Numbered from the stretch's first letter, positions 9,699 through 19,680 are shown. The stretch is 64,000 nt of DNA from Sporosarcina sp. FSL K6-3457 (GCF_038007285.1 NZ_JBBOWX010000001.1:3303501-3367500), one strand, 5' to 3'. Notes: generated from the sequence alone by a model not told the origin. Translations and numbers: made by a program.

Positions 9699-9770
9699 AT
9701 TTTTTCTCTCCTTCTCCACAGACGCTCATGCACTCTTGCCTTTGCAGCGGAACATCAGTCAATATGTACT
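9699..9770 (-). promoter_or_regulatory. Candidate L19 (rplS) mRNA leader
   Basis: The 5' untranslated region of rplS on the minus strand contains TTCCGC, then GGCAAGAGTGCATGAGCGTC, then TGTGGAGAAGGAG directly before the start. TCCGC can pair with GUGGA close to the ribosome site. This layout resembles the Firmicutes L19 leader family, in which L19 represses its own synthesis. Assignment is from memory of the family and was not tested by a covariance search. Confidence 0.5.
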
Positions 9771-9792
9771 CCCCATAGAAGTACATAGTAAA

Positions 9793-9821
9793 TAATAGCA
9801 CAAAGGACGAGTCGGTGCAAG
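9793..9821 (-). promoter_or_regulatory. Putative sigma-A promoter of rplS
   Basis: TTGCAC and TATTAT with a 17-bp spacer on the minus strand, located between the trmD stop codon and the rplS leader. Confidence 0.6.
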
Positions 9822-9830
9822 ACACGACGT

Positions 9831-10571
9831 TTATTTTTGTTGATGATTTAATTGCTTCAGTAATTTGCGTTGATGGTCGGTCAGCGGCGCATCCTTGAGC
9901 AAGTCCTTTCGACGTTCAAATGTCCGAAGTAGGGATTGCTCTTCACGCCATTGATCAATTTTCCCATGGTTGCCGGATAATAATATCTCGGGCACTTCTA
10001 GGCCGTTGAAACTAGCCGGTCTTGTATATTGCGGATGTTCGAGCAATCCAGTTGAAAACGAATCGAGCACAGGCGAGTCGGCATTGCCCAGTACGTTCGG
10101 CAACAATCGGACGACACTGTCTATGACAGCCATCGCAGCGATTTCTCCACCTGTTAGAACAAAATCACCAATCGATACTTCATCCGTTACAAGGTGTTGG
10201 CGTATCCGCTCATCATAGCCCTCGTAGTGACCACAAATGAAGATGACATGCTCTTCAGTTGCTAGCTCTTCTGCTTTTTTCTGCGTAAATCGTTCTCCTT
10301 GTGGACACATGAGGACAACACGCGGCGGGTTTTCAAGCCCCTCAGATAATGCTTCCACTGCGGCAAAGAGCGGTTCTGGCTTGAGCACCATCCCCGCGCC
10401 ACCACCATACGGATAATCATCGACTTTATGGTGTTTGTCCGTGGAATAATCGCGGAAATCGGTCACTGCAAAGGATACCGCGTCATTGGTTTGCGCTTTT
10501 TTCATGATGGATGAATGAAGGACCCCTTCAAACATTTCTGGAAACAATGACAGGACATCGATTTTCATCAT
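9831..10571 (-). CDS. trmD: tRNA (guanine37-N1)-methyltransferase
   Basis: SPOUT-class enzyme that methylates G37 of tRNAs reading CNN codons, preventing +1 frameshifts. The 246-residue protein has the knot-region motifs [27 protein letters not shown] and [11 protein letters not shown]. The start overlaps the rimM stop (ATGA); there are two adjacent ATG codons and the second (10568) matches the [13 protein letters not shown] start of relatives equally well. Translationally coupled to rimM. Confidence 0.97.
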   Translation of the reverse strand: MMKIDVLSLFPEMFEGVLHSSIMKKAQTNDAVSFAVTDFRDYSTDKHHKVDDYPYGGGAGMVLKPEPLFAAVEALSEGLENPPRVVLMCPQGERFTQKKAEELATEEHVIFICGHYEGYDERIRQHLVTDEVSIGDFVLTGGEIAAMAVIDSVVRLLPNVLGNADSPVLDSFSTGLLEHPQYTRPASFNGLEVPEILLSGNHGKIDQWREEQSLLRTFERRKDLLKDAPLTDHQRKLLKQLNHQQK

Positions 10572-11083
10572 GACAATAGACCTTCCATTGGATCGATAAC
10601 GATTTTTTTATTGTCAACATCAATTTCTAGAACGATGTCTTCGATATATGGAATGTAATGAGGCTTGCCTTTTTCCGGTGTCACCGTCCATACATCATTC
10701 GCACCCGTTTCAAGAATCTCCGTCACTTTACCAATGTCGATACCTTCTGTTGTAAAGACTGTACAACCAACGATTTCATGGTAGTAAAATTCGTTTTCAT
10801 CCAGTTCACCTAAGTCATTTTCTGATATTTTGAAAACACCGTCACGGTACTTTTCAACATCATTGACATTAAAGTGATTTTCAAACGTTAGCAAATCAAA
10901 GTTTTTATGTTGACGATGACTAGCCACAACTAAGTAAATAGGCGTTTTACTGTTTGGCATGAATAGAGCAAGCTTGTTACCAACTGTGTAGCGTTCTTCT
11001 GGGAAATGCGTGCGAGAAATGACACGAACTTCTCCACGAATACCATGTGTATTGACGATTGTCCCTACGTTAAACCATTGCAT
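10568..11083 (-). CDS. rimM: 16S rRNA processing protein RimM
   Basis: Assists maturation of the 30S head and binds ribosomal protein S19. The 171-residue protein has an N-terminal RimM barrel ([19 protein letters not shown]) and a C-terminal PRC-barrel with [20 protein letters not shown]. Full length. The ATG follows AAAGGACGG. It lies upstream of trmD with a 4-bp overlap, the usual Bacillales arrangement, but a terminator separates it from khpA. Confidence 0.96.
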   Translation of the reverse strand: MQWFNVGTIVNTHGIRGEVRVISRTHFPEERYTVGNKLALFMPNSKTPIYLVVASHRQHKNFDLLTFENHFNVNDVEKYRDGVFKISENDLGELDENEFYYHEIVGCTVFTTEGIDIGKVTEILETGANDVWTVTPEKGKPHYIPYIEDIVLEIDVDNKKIVIDPMEGLLS

Positions 11084-11194
11084 ACGTACACCGTCCTTTA
11101 TTTTTAGAGTAATTGCTCATATATATTGATATGAAGAATCTTATCGATAACGCTCGGCGCTTAGCTCGTATGTCTGGCTTATATAATTGCTTGA

Positions 11195-11232
11195 ACAAAA
11201 AAGGAAAGGAACATAGGCTCCTTCCCTTTTCA
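11195..11232 (-). terminator. rpsP-khpA terminator
   Basis: On the minus strand AAGGGAAGGA can pair with TCCTTTCCTT, followed by TTTTTTG. It lies directly behind the khpA stop codon. Some read-through into rimM-trmD is likely because no clear promoter is visible before rimM. Confidence 0.75.
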
Positions 11233-11234
11233 TA

Positions 11235-11468
11235 TCAATCTATAATATCGATATAGACTTTTTTGCCGTGGTGACTGCCTGCTGCTGAATAAACAATAGT
11301 GCGTATCGCTTTCGCCACACGCCCCTGCTTGCCGATTACTTTTCCCATATCTTCAGGATTTACGGCAAGTTTGTAGATGACACGATTATCGTGCTCATCC
11401 ATTGCAACCCGGACATCCCCGGGATAATCGACTAACGGTTTGACAATTGTTTCAATCAGCTGCTTCAT
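11235..11468 (-). CDS. khpA: KH-domain RNA-binding protein KhpA (YlqC)
   Basis: Small single KH-domain RNA-binding protein; in Firmicutes KhpA works with KhpB and affects cell elongation and small-RNA biology. The product is 77 residues and contains the KH core EDMGKVIGKQGRVAKAIRTI with the GKQG loop. The ATG at 11468 is chosen because GGAGGGG lies at proper distance; a GTG two codons upstream is too close to it. It follows rpsP by 15 bp in the conserved rpsP-khpA pair. Confidence 0.94.
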   Translation of the reverse strand: MKQLIETIVKPLVDYPGDVRVAMDEHDNRVIYKLAVNPEDMGKVIGKQGRVAKAIRTIVYSAAGSHHGKKVYIDIID

Positions 11469-11483
11469 GTGCACCCCTCCTGA

Positions 11484-11780
<297 letters not shown>

Positions 11781-11794
11781 TCACACAAGATAGT

Positions 11795-11823
11795 ATATTA
11801 TCAAGCTTTTTGATGTTTGTAAA
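11795..11823 (-). promoter_or_regulatory. Putative sigma-A promoter of rpsP
   Basis: TTTACA and TAATAT with a 17-bp spacer on the minus strand, about 40 bp upstream of the rpsP start codon. Confidence 0.7.
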
Positions 11824-11880
11824 GTGTTTTTTCTTAACACCTTGAAATTCTTTTTAAAAACAGGGTTTTTGGAGCGATTT

Positions 11881-11973
11881 TATCAATTACGCCTTGGCGT
11901 AATTGCGTCCAGACTTTTTTCCAGCGAGCTCGAAAATCTCCCCTAAAAAGTCTGTGACATCCGCCCGAGGCTT
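11881..11973 (-). repeat. Dispersed three-box hairpin element, copy B
   Basis: On the minus strand, directly behind the ffh hairpin, the element reads GCCTCGGGCGGATGTCACAG, then an AGACTTTTT/AAAAAGTCT stem, then the palindrome CAATTACGCC-AA-GGCGTAATTG. It is the most compact and most clearly structured of the copies. It fills most of the gap between ffh and the rpsP promoter. Confidence 0.7.
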
Positions 11974-12017
11974 TAAATGAATTCAGCAGGGTTTGAGCAC
12001 TGCTGAATTCATTTAAA
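11972..12017 (-). terminator. 18-bp hairpin overlapping the ffh stop codon
   Basis: A perfect 18-bp stem (11972-11989 with 12000-12017) with a 10-nt loop. The ffh stop codon (12009-12011) lies inside the upstream arm, so translation termination and hairpin folding overlap. The stem runs directly into the conserved box of repeat copy B and lacks a long T tract. Confidence 0.6.
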
Positions 12018-13361
12018 TAAAGAGTCGAATCCAGGCATTTTATTTTTCTTTTTACCTTTTTGCATGCCTGTCATTTGTTTCATCATTTTCTTCATATCTT
12101 CGAATTGTTTGAGCAGTCGGTTGACATCTTGAATTGTCGTCCCAGATCCTTTGGCAATTCGCTTGCGCCGATTTGCGTTGATGATTTCAGGGGTATTACG
12201 CTCTGCTGTTGTCATAGACTGAATAACTGCTTCGACACGTCCCATCTGACCTTCATCGACTTTGGCATTTTCGAGCCCTTTGATTTTATTGGCGCCCGGC
12301 ATCATTTTCAATAACTCGTCGATCGGACCCATTTTCTTCACTTGCTGAAGCTGATCAAGGAAATCGTCGAGCGTAAATGATTGCGTTTTAAACTTTTGCT
12401 CAAGTTCTTTCGCTTTTTCTTCATCCACATTCTCTTGTGCTTTTTCGATGAGTGACATGACGTCGCCCATACCAAGAATTCTGGATGCCATGCGCTCTGG
12501 GTGAAATGGTTCAAGCGCATCCATTTTTTCGCCCATCCCGACAAATTTAATAGGCTTTTCAGTCACTGAGCGTATAGAAAGTGCCGCACCACCACGCGTG
12601 TCTCCGTCCAATTTCGTGAGGACAACACCTGTGATGCCTATTGTCTCATTGAAGCTTTGTGCGACGTTGACAGCATCCTGCCCTGTCATTGCATCGACCA
12701 CAAGGAACACTTCTTCCGGCTTACTGAGATCCCGGATATCTTGTAGTTCTTGCATCAGCACTTCATCGACATGAAGGCGCCCAGCCGTGTCAATGATGAC
12801 AACGTCATGGTGTTCCTTTTCTGCCTCAGCAAGCGCCTGGCGAACGATTTCAACAGGAGATATATCCGTCCCGAGTGCAAAGACTGGCATCGTTAGTTGC
12901 TTGCCAAGTGTTTCCAACTGCTGAATCGCAGCTGGCCTGTAAACGTCCGCTGCCACAAGCAGTGGATTTTTGTTGTGACGCTTCCGAAGAACCGTTGCCA
13001 GTTTCCCAGTTGTTGTCGTCTTCCCTGCCCCTTGTAAGCCGACCATCATAATGACCGTTGGCGATTTCCTCGCAAACTGAATAGGGTTTTGTTCTCCACC
13101 CATCAAATTCGTCAGTTCATCTTTAACGATTTTGACGACTTGCTGGCCTGGTGTCAGACTTTTCATGACATCTTGACCGACAGCACGTTCACTTACTGTT
13201 TTAACAAATGATTTGACAACTTTTAAATTGACGTCCGCTTCAATGAGTGCAAAGCGCACTTCACGCATCATTTCTTTGACGTCCGCCTCGCTGATTTTAC
13301 CTTTGCCCGTTATTTTCTGTAGCGTCCCTTGCAGGCGCTGGGCTAAACCTTCAAATGCCAT
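12009..13361 (-). CDS. ffh: Signal recognition particle protein Ffh (SRP54)
   Basis: SRP GTPase that binds signal sequences and scRNA and delivers ribosomes to FtsY. The 450-residue protein has the N domain, then the G domain with GLQGAGKTTTTGKLA (about 107-121), DTAGRLH and TKLDGDTRGGAAL, and the methionine-rich M domain (about 300-450) ending in MKKMMKQMTGMQKGKKKNK. It lies 14 bp behind ylxM and is co-transcribed with it. Its stop codon is buried in a hairpin. Confidence 0.98.
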   Translation of the reverse strand: MAFEGLAQRLQGTLQKITGKGKISEADVKEMMREVRFALIEADVNLKVVKSFVKTVSERAVGQDVMKSLTPGQQVVKIVKDELTNLMGGEQNPIQFARKSPTVIMMVGLQGAGKTTTTGKLATVLRKRHNKNPLLVAADVYRPAAIQQLETLGKQLTMPVFALGTDISPVEIVRQALAEAEKEHHDVVIIDTAGRLHVDEVLMQELQDIRDLSKPEEVFLVVDAMTGQDAVNVAQSFNETIGITGVVLTKLDGDTRGGAALSIRSVTEKPIKFVGMGEKMDALEPFHPERMASRILGMGDVMSLIEKAQENVDEEKAKELEQKFKTQSFTLDDFLDQLQQVKKMGPIDELLKMMPGANKIKGLENAKVDEGQMGRVEAVIQSMTTAERNTPEIINANRRKRIAKGSGTTIQDVNRLLKQFEDMKKMMKQMTGMQKGKKKNKMPGFDSLFK

Positions 13362-13375
13362 GCACAGAGCCTCCT

Positions 13376-13708
13376 CTACTCATGATCTTTTAGTTCAATC
13401 AACAACCCTCTAACGATTGTTGATTGTTCGTCCGTATCAGTGATGAGCTGTTCTAGACGGTCAACAATTTCTAACCGCTTTTGAAATTTCGAAAACAAAT
13501 TCAACTTCATTTCATAGTCTTCGAGCATCGCTTCCGTTCTACGAACATTATCATAGACAGCTTGTCGTGATACGCCGTATTCCCCTGCAATCTCGCCGAG
13601 CGAAAGGTCTTCCAAGTAATACAATTGCATATACAGTCTCTGTTTATCCGTCAAAAGCGACTGATAAAAATCAAAGAGGAAGTTAATGCGTGTTGTTTTT
13701 GCAAGCAC
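13376..13708 (-). CDS. ylxM: SRP-associated putative DNA-binding protein YlxM
   Basis: A 110-residue helix-turn-helix protein of the UPF0122 family, starting with a GTG ([11 protein letters not shown]). The sigma-70 region-4-like segment [21 protein letters not shown] is visible. In other Firmicutes YlxM associates with the SRP and modulates Ffh GTPase activity. It is the promoter-proximal gene of ylxM-ffh, with AGGAGG about 11 bases before the GTG. Confidence 0.93.
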   Translation of the reverse strand: MLAKTTRINFLFDFYQSLLTDKQRLYMQLYYLEDLSLGEIAGEYGVSRQAVYDNVRRTEAMLEDYEMKLNLFSKFQKRLEIVDRLEQLITDTDEQSTIVRGLLIELKDHE

Positions 13709-13746
13709 GATAGGTCTTGCCTCCTCCGCTTGTTTCTTCCTATGTC

Positions 13747-13775
13747 ATCATAGTATGACGCCTGTAGACTGTCAA
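13747..13775 (-). promoter_or_regulatory. Putative sigma-A promoter of ylxM-ffh
   Basis: TTGACA and TATGAT with a 17-bp spacer on the minus strand, between the ftsY stop codon and ylxM. It is close to consensus and implies that ylxM-ffh is transcribed on its own as well as possibly from ftsY. Confidence 0.75.
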
Positions 13776-13781
13776 GCTAAA

Positions 13782-14801
13782 TTACTTGTCTGATTCATCC
13801 TGCTGCTGTTCCTGTTCCTGTTCCAATTCCAAGCCATCCGCAAATAGGCCATAGACATACTTTTCCGGATCGAACGGCTGTAAATCATCTACTCCTTCGC
13901 CAAGACCGACGAATTTCACTGGGATATTCAATTTGTGACGGATTGCAAGGACAATACCACCCTTTGCCGTTCCATCAAGCTTCGTCAATACAATACCTGT
14001 AACATTTGTCGCTTCTTTAAATGTCTGGGCTTGGACTAATGCATTTTGACCTGTTGTCGCATCAAGCGCAAGAAGTACTTCATGCGGTGCACCTTCTACT
14101 TCTTTACTAATGACCCGATGCACTTTTTCCAATTCATTCATCAAGTTGACTTTGTTTTGAAGCCTACCTGCCGTGTCACAAATCAAGACGTCAACGTTAC
14201 GATTTTTTGCAGCGCGAATCGCATCGTACATGACTGCTGCCGGATCGGATCCTTCCGATTGGCGAATCACTTCAACACCGGCTCGTTCTCCCCACACAAC
14301 AAGCTGATCGATAGCTCCAGCCCGGAATGTGTCACCAGCTGCCAGCATAACCGTCTTACCTTCTGCCATTAGTCGGGCAGCCAATTTACCGATGGTAGTC
14401 GTCTTGCCGACACCATTCACCCCAACCATTAACACCACAGTCAAGCCATCTGCTTGAATATTTAAATTGCTATCAATCTCTTCTCCAGCTTGATAAATTT
14501 CAACCAATTTTTCTGAAATGACCGATTGAATACCTGCTGTATCTTTAATATTTTTCCGTTGTACTTCGAGCTTTAGTTGGTCAATCAACTCCATTACCGT
14601 TTCAAAGCCAACATCCGCTTGTAACAGTAATTCTTCTAATTCCTCAAAAAACTCCTCATCGATTTCACGGAAACGTGCAACAAGATCATTTACTTTAGAG
14701 GTAAATGTATCACGTGTTTTCGCTAAACCATCCTTAAACTTCTCTGTTACTGCCTCATTTGTACCTGTGATTTTCTCTTTTAATTTCTTGAAAAATGACA
14801 T
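13782..14801 (-). CDS. ftsY: Signal recognition particle receptor FtsY
   Basis: Membrane-associated GTPase that docks SRP-ribosome complexes. The 339-residue protein has a short N-terminal helical region, the NG domain with [15 protein letters not shown] (about 137-151), [15 protein letters not shown] and [11 protein letters not shown], and a glutamine/glutamate-rich C-terminal tail ([15 protein letters not shown]). The acidic A domain of Gram-negative FtsY is absent. The ATG at 14801 has better ribosome-site spacing than the GTG at 14807. It follows smc by 14 bp. Confidence 0.97.
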   Translation of the reverse strand: MSFFKKLKEKITGTNEAVTEKFKDGLAKTRDTFTSKVNDLVARFREIDEEFFEELEELLLQADVGFETVMELIDQLKLEVQRKNIKDTAGIQSVISEKLVEIYQAGEEIDSNLNIQADGLTVVLMVGVNGVGKTTTIGKLAARLMAEGKTVMLAAGDTFRAGAIDQLVVWGERAGVEVIRQSEGSDPAAVMYDAIRAAKNRNVDVLICDTAGRLQNKVNLMNELEKVHRVISKEVEGAPHEVLLALDATTGQNALVQAQTFKEATNVTGIVLTKLDGTAKGGIVLAIRHKLNIPVKFVGLGEGVDDLQPFDPEKYVYGLFADGLELEQEQEQQQDESDK

Positions 14802-14815
14802 CTTCACTCGCTCCC

Positions 14816-17800
14816 TTACATAATAGCCTCTTCCGGCACCTCGGATAGTTTGACCGAAATAAGTCTAGAAACACCTGATTCCTGCATCGTGATACCATAC
14901 AGTACATCGGCTCCCTCCATCGTCCCTTTACGGTGTGTGATGACGATGAATTGTGTTTTTTCTGAGGATTTCTTCAAGTATTTACTATAGCGTATAACAT
15001 TCGCTTCATCGAGCGCCGCCTCGACTTCATCAAGAATACAAAACGGCACAGGCCGGACTTCGATAATCGAGAATAGTAAAGCAATCGCCGTCAATGAACG
15101 TTCGCCACCTGACAACAAGCTCAAATTCTGCAATTTCTTCCCGGGTGGACGCGCGACGATTTCTACACCTGTTTCCAACAGATTATTCGGTTGTGTGAGG
15201 ATTAAATCTGCATCCCCACCTCCAAACATTTCTTTAAACACTTGACGGAAACGGCTTTGAACAGCGTTAAATGTCGTTGAGAAACGCATTGTCATTTCCG
15301 TATCCATTTCAGACATTGCCTCGTGGAGCGTATTTTTCGCTTCAATTAAATCATTGCGTTGCTCATTTAAGAACGTATGCCGCTCAGACACTTCAGTAAA
15401 CTCTTCGATAGAACCGGGATTGACCGGGCCTAAAGCTGCTAGTTGGCGTTTCAAATCCTCAACTTTCACCCTTGTTTGCTGCTCATCAAAATCGGCAGAG
15501 ACGCTGTCATTCGGATGCAATCCGTAGTCATCCAAAAGACGTTGTGTCACCGCCTCGTATTTCACTTCAAGCCGTGAAATAACTACAGACAATGCATTCA
15601 ACGTAGAAATCACTTCACCTAAACTCTCTCTAAGCTGCCGCAGTAACGTGCCCTTTCCTTCAAGCTGAATAGAAAGTTCCGAACGGGTTTCTCTGCTCTT
15701 CATAATCGCTGTTTCAATGAAATCTTTTTCAGCAGACGCTTTGTCGATTTGGACAACAATCTCTTCTGCTGTTAACTCTCGACCCTCTTCACTTCCTGCG
15801 AAAAATTGCAATTGATCCCGCAATGAAATCAGTTTATGTTCCACTTGGCCAGCTGCACGTTCCATCTCATCAATCGATAATTGTTGATGCACCTTTTGCT
15901 CACGTAAAACAGCCGCTTGCTCCCGCAATTCATTATAGCGACTTGTCAATGTGGCTTCTTCGTTTCTCCAATTGGAAGCAAGGCGTTCGAGTGTTGCCAC
16001 CTCTGACTGAATCGTATCCAACTTCGTTTTCACCTGTGCATGATTTTCTAATAACTTCGCTTTCTTATCCAATAATTCAGAGCCTGTATGTTCAGCACCA
16101 CGTCTTCCTAAATCAGTGGATGCAATATCTGCTTCAACGGACTGAATGGCAATTTCAGACTCACGAATACTTGATTCAGTTGTTGCAATATCGATTTGTA
16201 AACTATCTGTTATTTTTCGCAGTCGATCTGCTTCATGTAGCTTTTTTGCCACATCCATTTTCGTATCGCCGATGGTCGTTGTAGCAGATTGGATGGATTC
16301 AGCCATCCGAACAAGTTGCGTTTGCAATGTTTCCAACTCTGCTTTTCGTGTAAAAACAGAAGCCTGCCCTTTCACACCGCCCCCCGTTAATGAACCACCT
16401 GCGTTCACTATATCGCCATCAATCGTTACAACACGGAATCGATAACCTAACGCTTTCGCAATCGCTGACGCACCTGCAAGTGTTTTAGCCACTATTGTAT
16501 TGCCGAGTAAGTTTTCAGTAATGATTGTATAAGCTGCATCTGCTTGCACAAGACGATCCGCAGTGCCAATAAATTCCGGATGTTGCTCCACCGCACGCAG
16601 TGACGATGGCTGAATCTTCCGCGACTTCATGACATCTCTTGGTAAAAACGTCGCTCTTCCGGCATTCTTGGCCTTTAAATAAGCAATCGCCTTTCTTGCT
16701 TCCAGCTCAGTCGCTGTGACGATATGTTGCATGGCACCACCAAGTGCTGTTTCCACCGCTTTAATATAGTCTTTATCGACGGAAATTAGTTCCGCTACCG
16801 CTCCATCAATCCCTACTAATTTACCGGACTTCTTTGCAACAAGCACTTCTTTTACGCCTGAATAAAAACCAGAAAAATCCGCTTCCATACTTTCAAGCGC
16901 ATGCACTCTACCACGCATCTCATGTTGCTTATTGAGCGCTTTTTGCACAAGTTCCTGTTGCGCATGAAGATCAGCTTCTGTTTTCCGTAATAGCTTGGTT
17001 AATTCACGATAAGCCACATCAGCTTCCTTCAATTCCCGCTTCAACGCAGCTAACGCAGCTGCCTTTCCAGCCTTTTCTTTCGTGAGCTCTTGAAATTTCT
17101 CCTTCAGAATAGACGTCTGCTGCGAAATTTTCTCGGATGAAGTTCTTTCTCCTTCAAGCCGCTCCCCGATATGCTTCAAGTCATTCCGGATGGTCGCTTC
17201 TTCATTGAGCAGATCAATATAAGTCGATTTCAACTCTTCAATTTGTTGTTCTGTCTCTTTGACGGAGCGTTTCAAAATTTGAGAAATACCATCCATTTCG
17301 ACAGTTGTTTTGCCATATTCGGTTTCTGACAAAGCTATTTTCTCACGAGCTATTGTCAATTTTTCCGACAATGACAATTTTTCCTTGTCAGTTGCGACAA
17401 GTTCCAGTTGGATTCTCTCCAGCTGTTGGTCACTGTTACGACGTTTTTCTAATGATAAAAGACGTCTTCCTTCCCACTTCTCTGCCTCGGCACTTGCCTC
17501 AACGAGTTGTTTTTGTAAGCCATCCAACTGTTCGTCAATCAATGTAAGCTGTTGAGTCAAAGTAGCAGTCGCTTCTTCCGCTGTGCCTATATCAGCTTCA
17601 AGCCGCCCTCTATCCTGTTCGAACTTGGCAACATCCCCTGATTTAACGACGATGCCATCTCGAAGGTTTTGTGCATCGTAGTTGAGTAAGTAGACGTCTG
17701 CTTCACGCGTTTCTTCCGATAACACTTGATGCTTCTTAGCCGCTTCTGCACTTTCCCGTAACGGGCCAATTCTCGAATCAAGCTCCTTCAAAATATCAAG

Positions 17801-18373
17801 GATACGATCGAGATTATCTTCCGTTTCAAACAGTTTATGCTCCGCCTTCTTTTTTCTTGTTTTATACTTGAGCACTCCAGCAGCCTCATCAAAAATACTA
17901 CGACGATCTTCCGGCCGACTATTTAAAACTTCATCGACACGCCCTTGTGAAATGATGGAGAATGCTTCTTTTCCTATTCCCGAATCCATAAAGACATCAT
18001 TGATATCTTTTAATCGGCATTGCTGACCGTTGAGCAAATAAGCACTTTCCCCTGAACGAAATACGCGTCTGCTGACACTTATTTCTGTATAATCCAGCGG
18101 AAATAATCCTTTGCTATTATCCAAAATAAGTGTCACTTCCGCAAAGTTCAGCGATTTCCGTGAATCACTACCTGCGAATATAACATCTTCCATTTTCGCA
18201 CCACGGAGTGATTTAGCAGACTGCTCGCCAAGTACCCAACGGATAGCATCTATAATATTACTTTTCCCACTGCCGTTTGGACCGACAACTGCTGTTACAC
18301 CTGGAACAAAATCGACGCCAACCCGCTCGGCAAACGATTTAAATCCCATGATTTCAAGTCTTTTCAGAAACAC
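14816..18373 (-). CDS. smc: Chromosome segregation protein SMC
   Basis: ATPase of the condensin-like complex with ScpA and ScpB. The 1185-residue protein shows the Walker A end VVGPNGSGKSNIIDAIRWVL (about 30-50), two long coiled coils (about 170-500 and 680-1020), a hinge between them (about 510-680, with AVETALGGAMQHIV and GGSLTGGGVKG), and the C-terminal ABC signature LSGGERSLTAIA plus Walker B FCILDEVEAALDEANV. Full length. It lies 2 bp behind rnc, with ftsY next, the classic rnc-smc-ftsY operon. Confidence 0.98.
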   Translation of the reverse strand: MFLKRLEIMGFKSFAERVGVDFVPGVTAVVGPNGSGKSNIIDAIRWVLGEQSAKSLRGAKMEDVIFAGSDSRKSLNFAEVTLILDNSKGLFPLDYTEISVSRRVFRSGESAYLLNGQQCRLKDINDVFMDSGIGKEAFSIISQGRVDEVLNSRPEDRRSIFDEAAGVLKYKTRKKKAEHKLFETEDNLDRILDILKELDSRIGPLRESAEAAKKHQVLSEETREADVYLLNYDAQNLRDGIVVKSGDVAKFEQDRGRLEADIGTAEEATATLTQQLTLIDEQLDGLQKQLVEASAEAEKWEGRRLLSLEKRRNSDQQLERIQLELVATDKEKLSLSEKLTIAREKIALSETEYGKTTVEMDGISQILKRSVKETEQQIEELKSTYIDLLNEEATIRNDLKHIGERLEGERTSSEKISQQTSILKEKFQELTKEKAGKAAALAALKRELKEADVAYRELTKLLRKTEADLHAQQELVQKALNKQHEMRGRVHALESMEADFSGFYSGVKEVLVAKKSGKLVGIDGAVAELISVDKDYIKAVETALGGAMQHIVTATELEARKAIAYLKAKNAGRATFLPRDVMKSRKIQPSSLRAVEQHPEFIGTADRLVQADAAYTIITENLLGNTIVAKTLAGASAIAKALGYRFRVVTIDGDIVNAGGSLTGGGVKGQASVFTRKAELETLQTQLVRMAESIQSATTTIGDTKMDVAKKLHEADRLRKITDSLQIDIATTESSIRESEIAIQSVEADIASTDLGRRGAEHTGSELLDKKAKLLENHAQVKTKLDTIQSEVATLERLASNWRNEEATLTSRYNELREQAAVLREQKVHQQLSIDEMERAAGQVEHKLISLRDQLQFFAGSEEGRELTAEEIVVQIDKASAEKDFIETAIMKSRETRSELSIQLEGKGTLLRQLRESLGEVISTLNALSVVISRLEVKYEAVTQRLLDDYGLHPNDSVSADFDEQQTRVKVEDLKRQLAALGPVNPGSIEEFTEVSERHTFLNEQRNDLIEAKNTLHEAMSEMDTEMTMRFSTTFNAVQSRFRQVFKEMFGGGDADLILTQPNNLLETGVEIVARPPGKKLQNLSLLSGGERSLTAIALLFSIIEVRPVPFCILDEVEAALDEANVIRYSKYLKKSSEKTQFIVITHRKGTMEGADVLYGITMQESGVSRLISVKLSEVPEEAIM

Positions 18374-18375
18374 AA

Positions 18376-19140
18376 TCAGCTCTCCCCTTCGGCCTGTCGA
18401 CTCTTAAGTTCTTGAATCGCATGACGGGCTGCTTCTTGTTCCGCTTCTTTTTTCGATTTGCCAAGACCCGTTCCAAGCTCTGTCTCACCGAGGCGAACGA
18501 CAGTCACGAATTTTTTAGCGTGAGCAGGACCCTTCTCCTCGATGATTTCATACTGAAGCTGACCATTATTTTTCTGCTGAACGATTTCTTGTAGACGACT
18601 TTTATAATCCATCACATGCGAAAAAGCACCGAGACTGATTTTAGGAAAGACAACCTTTTCAAGAAACGGGACGACAGCTTCCATTCCCTGATCTATGTAC
18701 AACGCACCGATAAACGCTTCAAATACGTCTGCTAGAAGAGCTGGGCGCATCCGTCCCCCTGTTTGTTCCTCACCTTTTCCTAGGAGAATATAGTCACCAA
18801 AATTAAGCTCACTAGAAAACTTAACAAGAGAAGGTTCGCATACAATCGCAGCCCTCAATTTCGTCAGCTCTCCTTCACTCATACCAGGCTCTGTCGAATA
18901 AAGGAACCGTGACACGCCAAGTTCTAGTACTGCATCTCCTAAAAATTCAAGCCTTTCGTTATCAGTGAAATTTTTTCTCCGATGCTCATTCACATAAGAT
19001 GAATGCGTGAACGCATTGTATAATAGCGCATGATTAATAAAATGAATATCCAGTCTTTTTTGTAGCTCATCAAATTTATTGCGTATTGCGATTGGAAGTG
19101 TTGCCGTTGTAGTTCTACCATTATTTCGTCTACTGTTCAT
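18376..19140 (-). CDS. rnc: Ribonuclease III
   Basis: Double-strand-specific endoribonuclease for rRNA processing and mRNA decay. The 254-residue protein has the RNase III signature [14 protein letters not shown] (about 66-79), a second acidic cluster [15 protein letters not shown], and a C-terminal dsRNA-binding domain (about 180-250) with the [17 protein letters not shown] helix. It starts the rnc-smc-ftsY unit, downstream of the acpP terminator. Confidence 0.97.
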   Translation of the reverse strand: MNSRRNNGRTTTATLPIAIRNKFDELQKRLDIHFINHALLYNAFTHSSYVNEHRRKNFTDNERLEFLGDAVLELGVSRFLYSTEPGMSEGELTKLRAAIVCEPSLVKFSSELNFGDYILLGKGEEQTGGRMRPALLADVFEAFIGALYIDQGMEAVVPFLEKVVFPKISLGAFSHVMDYKSRLQEIVQQKNNGQLQYEIIEEKGPAHAKKFVTVVRLGETELGTGLGKSKKEAEQEAARHAIQELKSRQAEGES

Positions 19141-19226
19141 AAGCGATTCTGCCTTTCAAAACATAATGATTTAATTTTACCCTTTTCGGTGCCTTTGTGC
19201 AAAAAAGATTCGAAAAAAATGATAAA

Positions 19227-19266
19227 GAGACTCCTTCACCCTTTGTAAAAAGGACGAAAAAGTCTC
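19227..19266 (-). terminator. acpP terminator
   Basis: GAGACT pairs with AGTCTC, with further weaker pairing inside, and a T-rich stretch (including seven T) follows on the minus strand. It lies between acpP and rnc. Confidence 0.6.
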
Positions 19267-19280
19267 AATCGGAATGACTA

Positions 19281-19517
19281 TTAGTTGATTTTCGATTCGA
19301 TATACGAAACTGTGTCTCCTACAGTCGTTACCTTTTCAGCATCATCATCAGAAATTTCCATTTCGAATTCATCTTCTAATTCCATAACCAATTCTACGAC
19401 GTCTAGTGAATCTGCGCCTAGATCATCACGGAAAGAAGCTTCTAATTTAACTTCACTTTCGTCGACACCGAGGCGATCGACGATTACTTTCGTTACACGT
19501 TCAAGTACTGTTGACAA
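19281..19517 (-). CDS. acpP: Acyl carrier protein
   Basis: Carries acyl chains in fatty acid synthesis. The 78-residue product, read from a TTG start ([18 protein letters not shown]), has the phosphopantetheine site [15 protein letters not shown]. The TTG at 19517 is 8 bases behind GGGAGG; the GTG at 19526 overlaps that site and is unlikely. It is the last gene of the fapR-plsX-fabD-fabG-acpP unit, although a 114-nt repeat lies between it and fabG. Confidence 0.97.
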   Translation of the reverse strand: MSTVLERVTKVIVDRLGVDESEVKLEASFRDDLGADSLDVVELVMELEDEFEMEISDDDAEKVTTVGDTVSYIESKIN

Positions 19518-19543
19518 ATTTGTCACCTCCCTTCAAATGAAAT

Positions 19544-19657
19544 GCGTAGGCGGCCTGGTAGATGCGACAGGCGCTGGAGGGCTTGAAGATAAAGGCGTTC
19601 TTTGCCTTTATCAGCAAGACCGAAGCGACCCGAGCATCTGGCCGCCGAAGCTAGACA
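19544..19657 (-). repeat. 114-nt Bacillales-type intergenic repeat
   Basis: Lies between fabG and acpP. On the minus strand it runs from TGTCTAGCTTCGGCGGCC through TCGGGTCGCTTCGGTCTTGC, then a 9-bp hairpin GATAAAGGC/GCCTTTATC, to CCAGGCCGCCTACGC. The outer arms (GGCGGCC and GGCCGCC with GATGC/GCATC) can pair, so the whole element could fold into one long structure. It resembles, from memory, a common intergenic repeat in Bacillaceae genomes. It lies inside an operon that must be transcribed through. Confidence 0.65.
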
Positions 19658-19680
19658 CCGCAAATGCACAAGCACCTTAC

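Noticed and set aside
15823-16284. Plus-strand 153-codon open frame inside smc
   Set aside because: Antisense to a conserved coiled-coil region, no ribosome site, no family resemblance.
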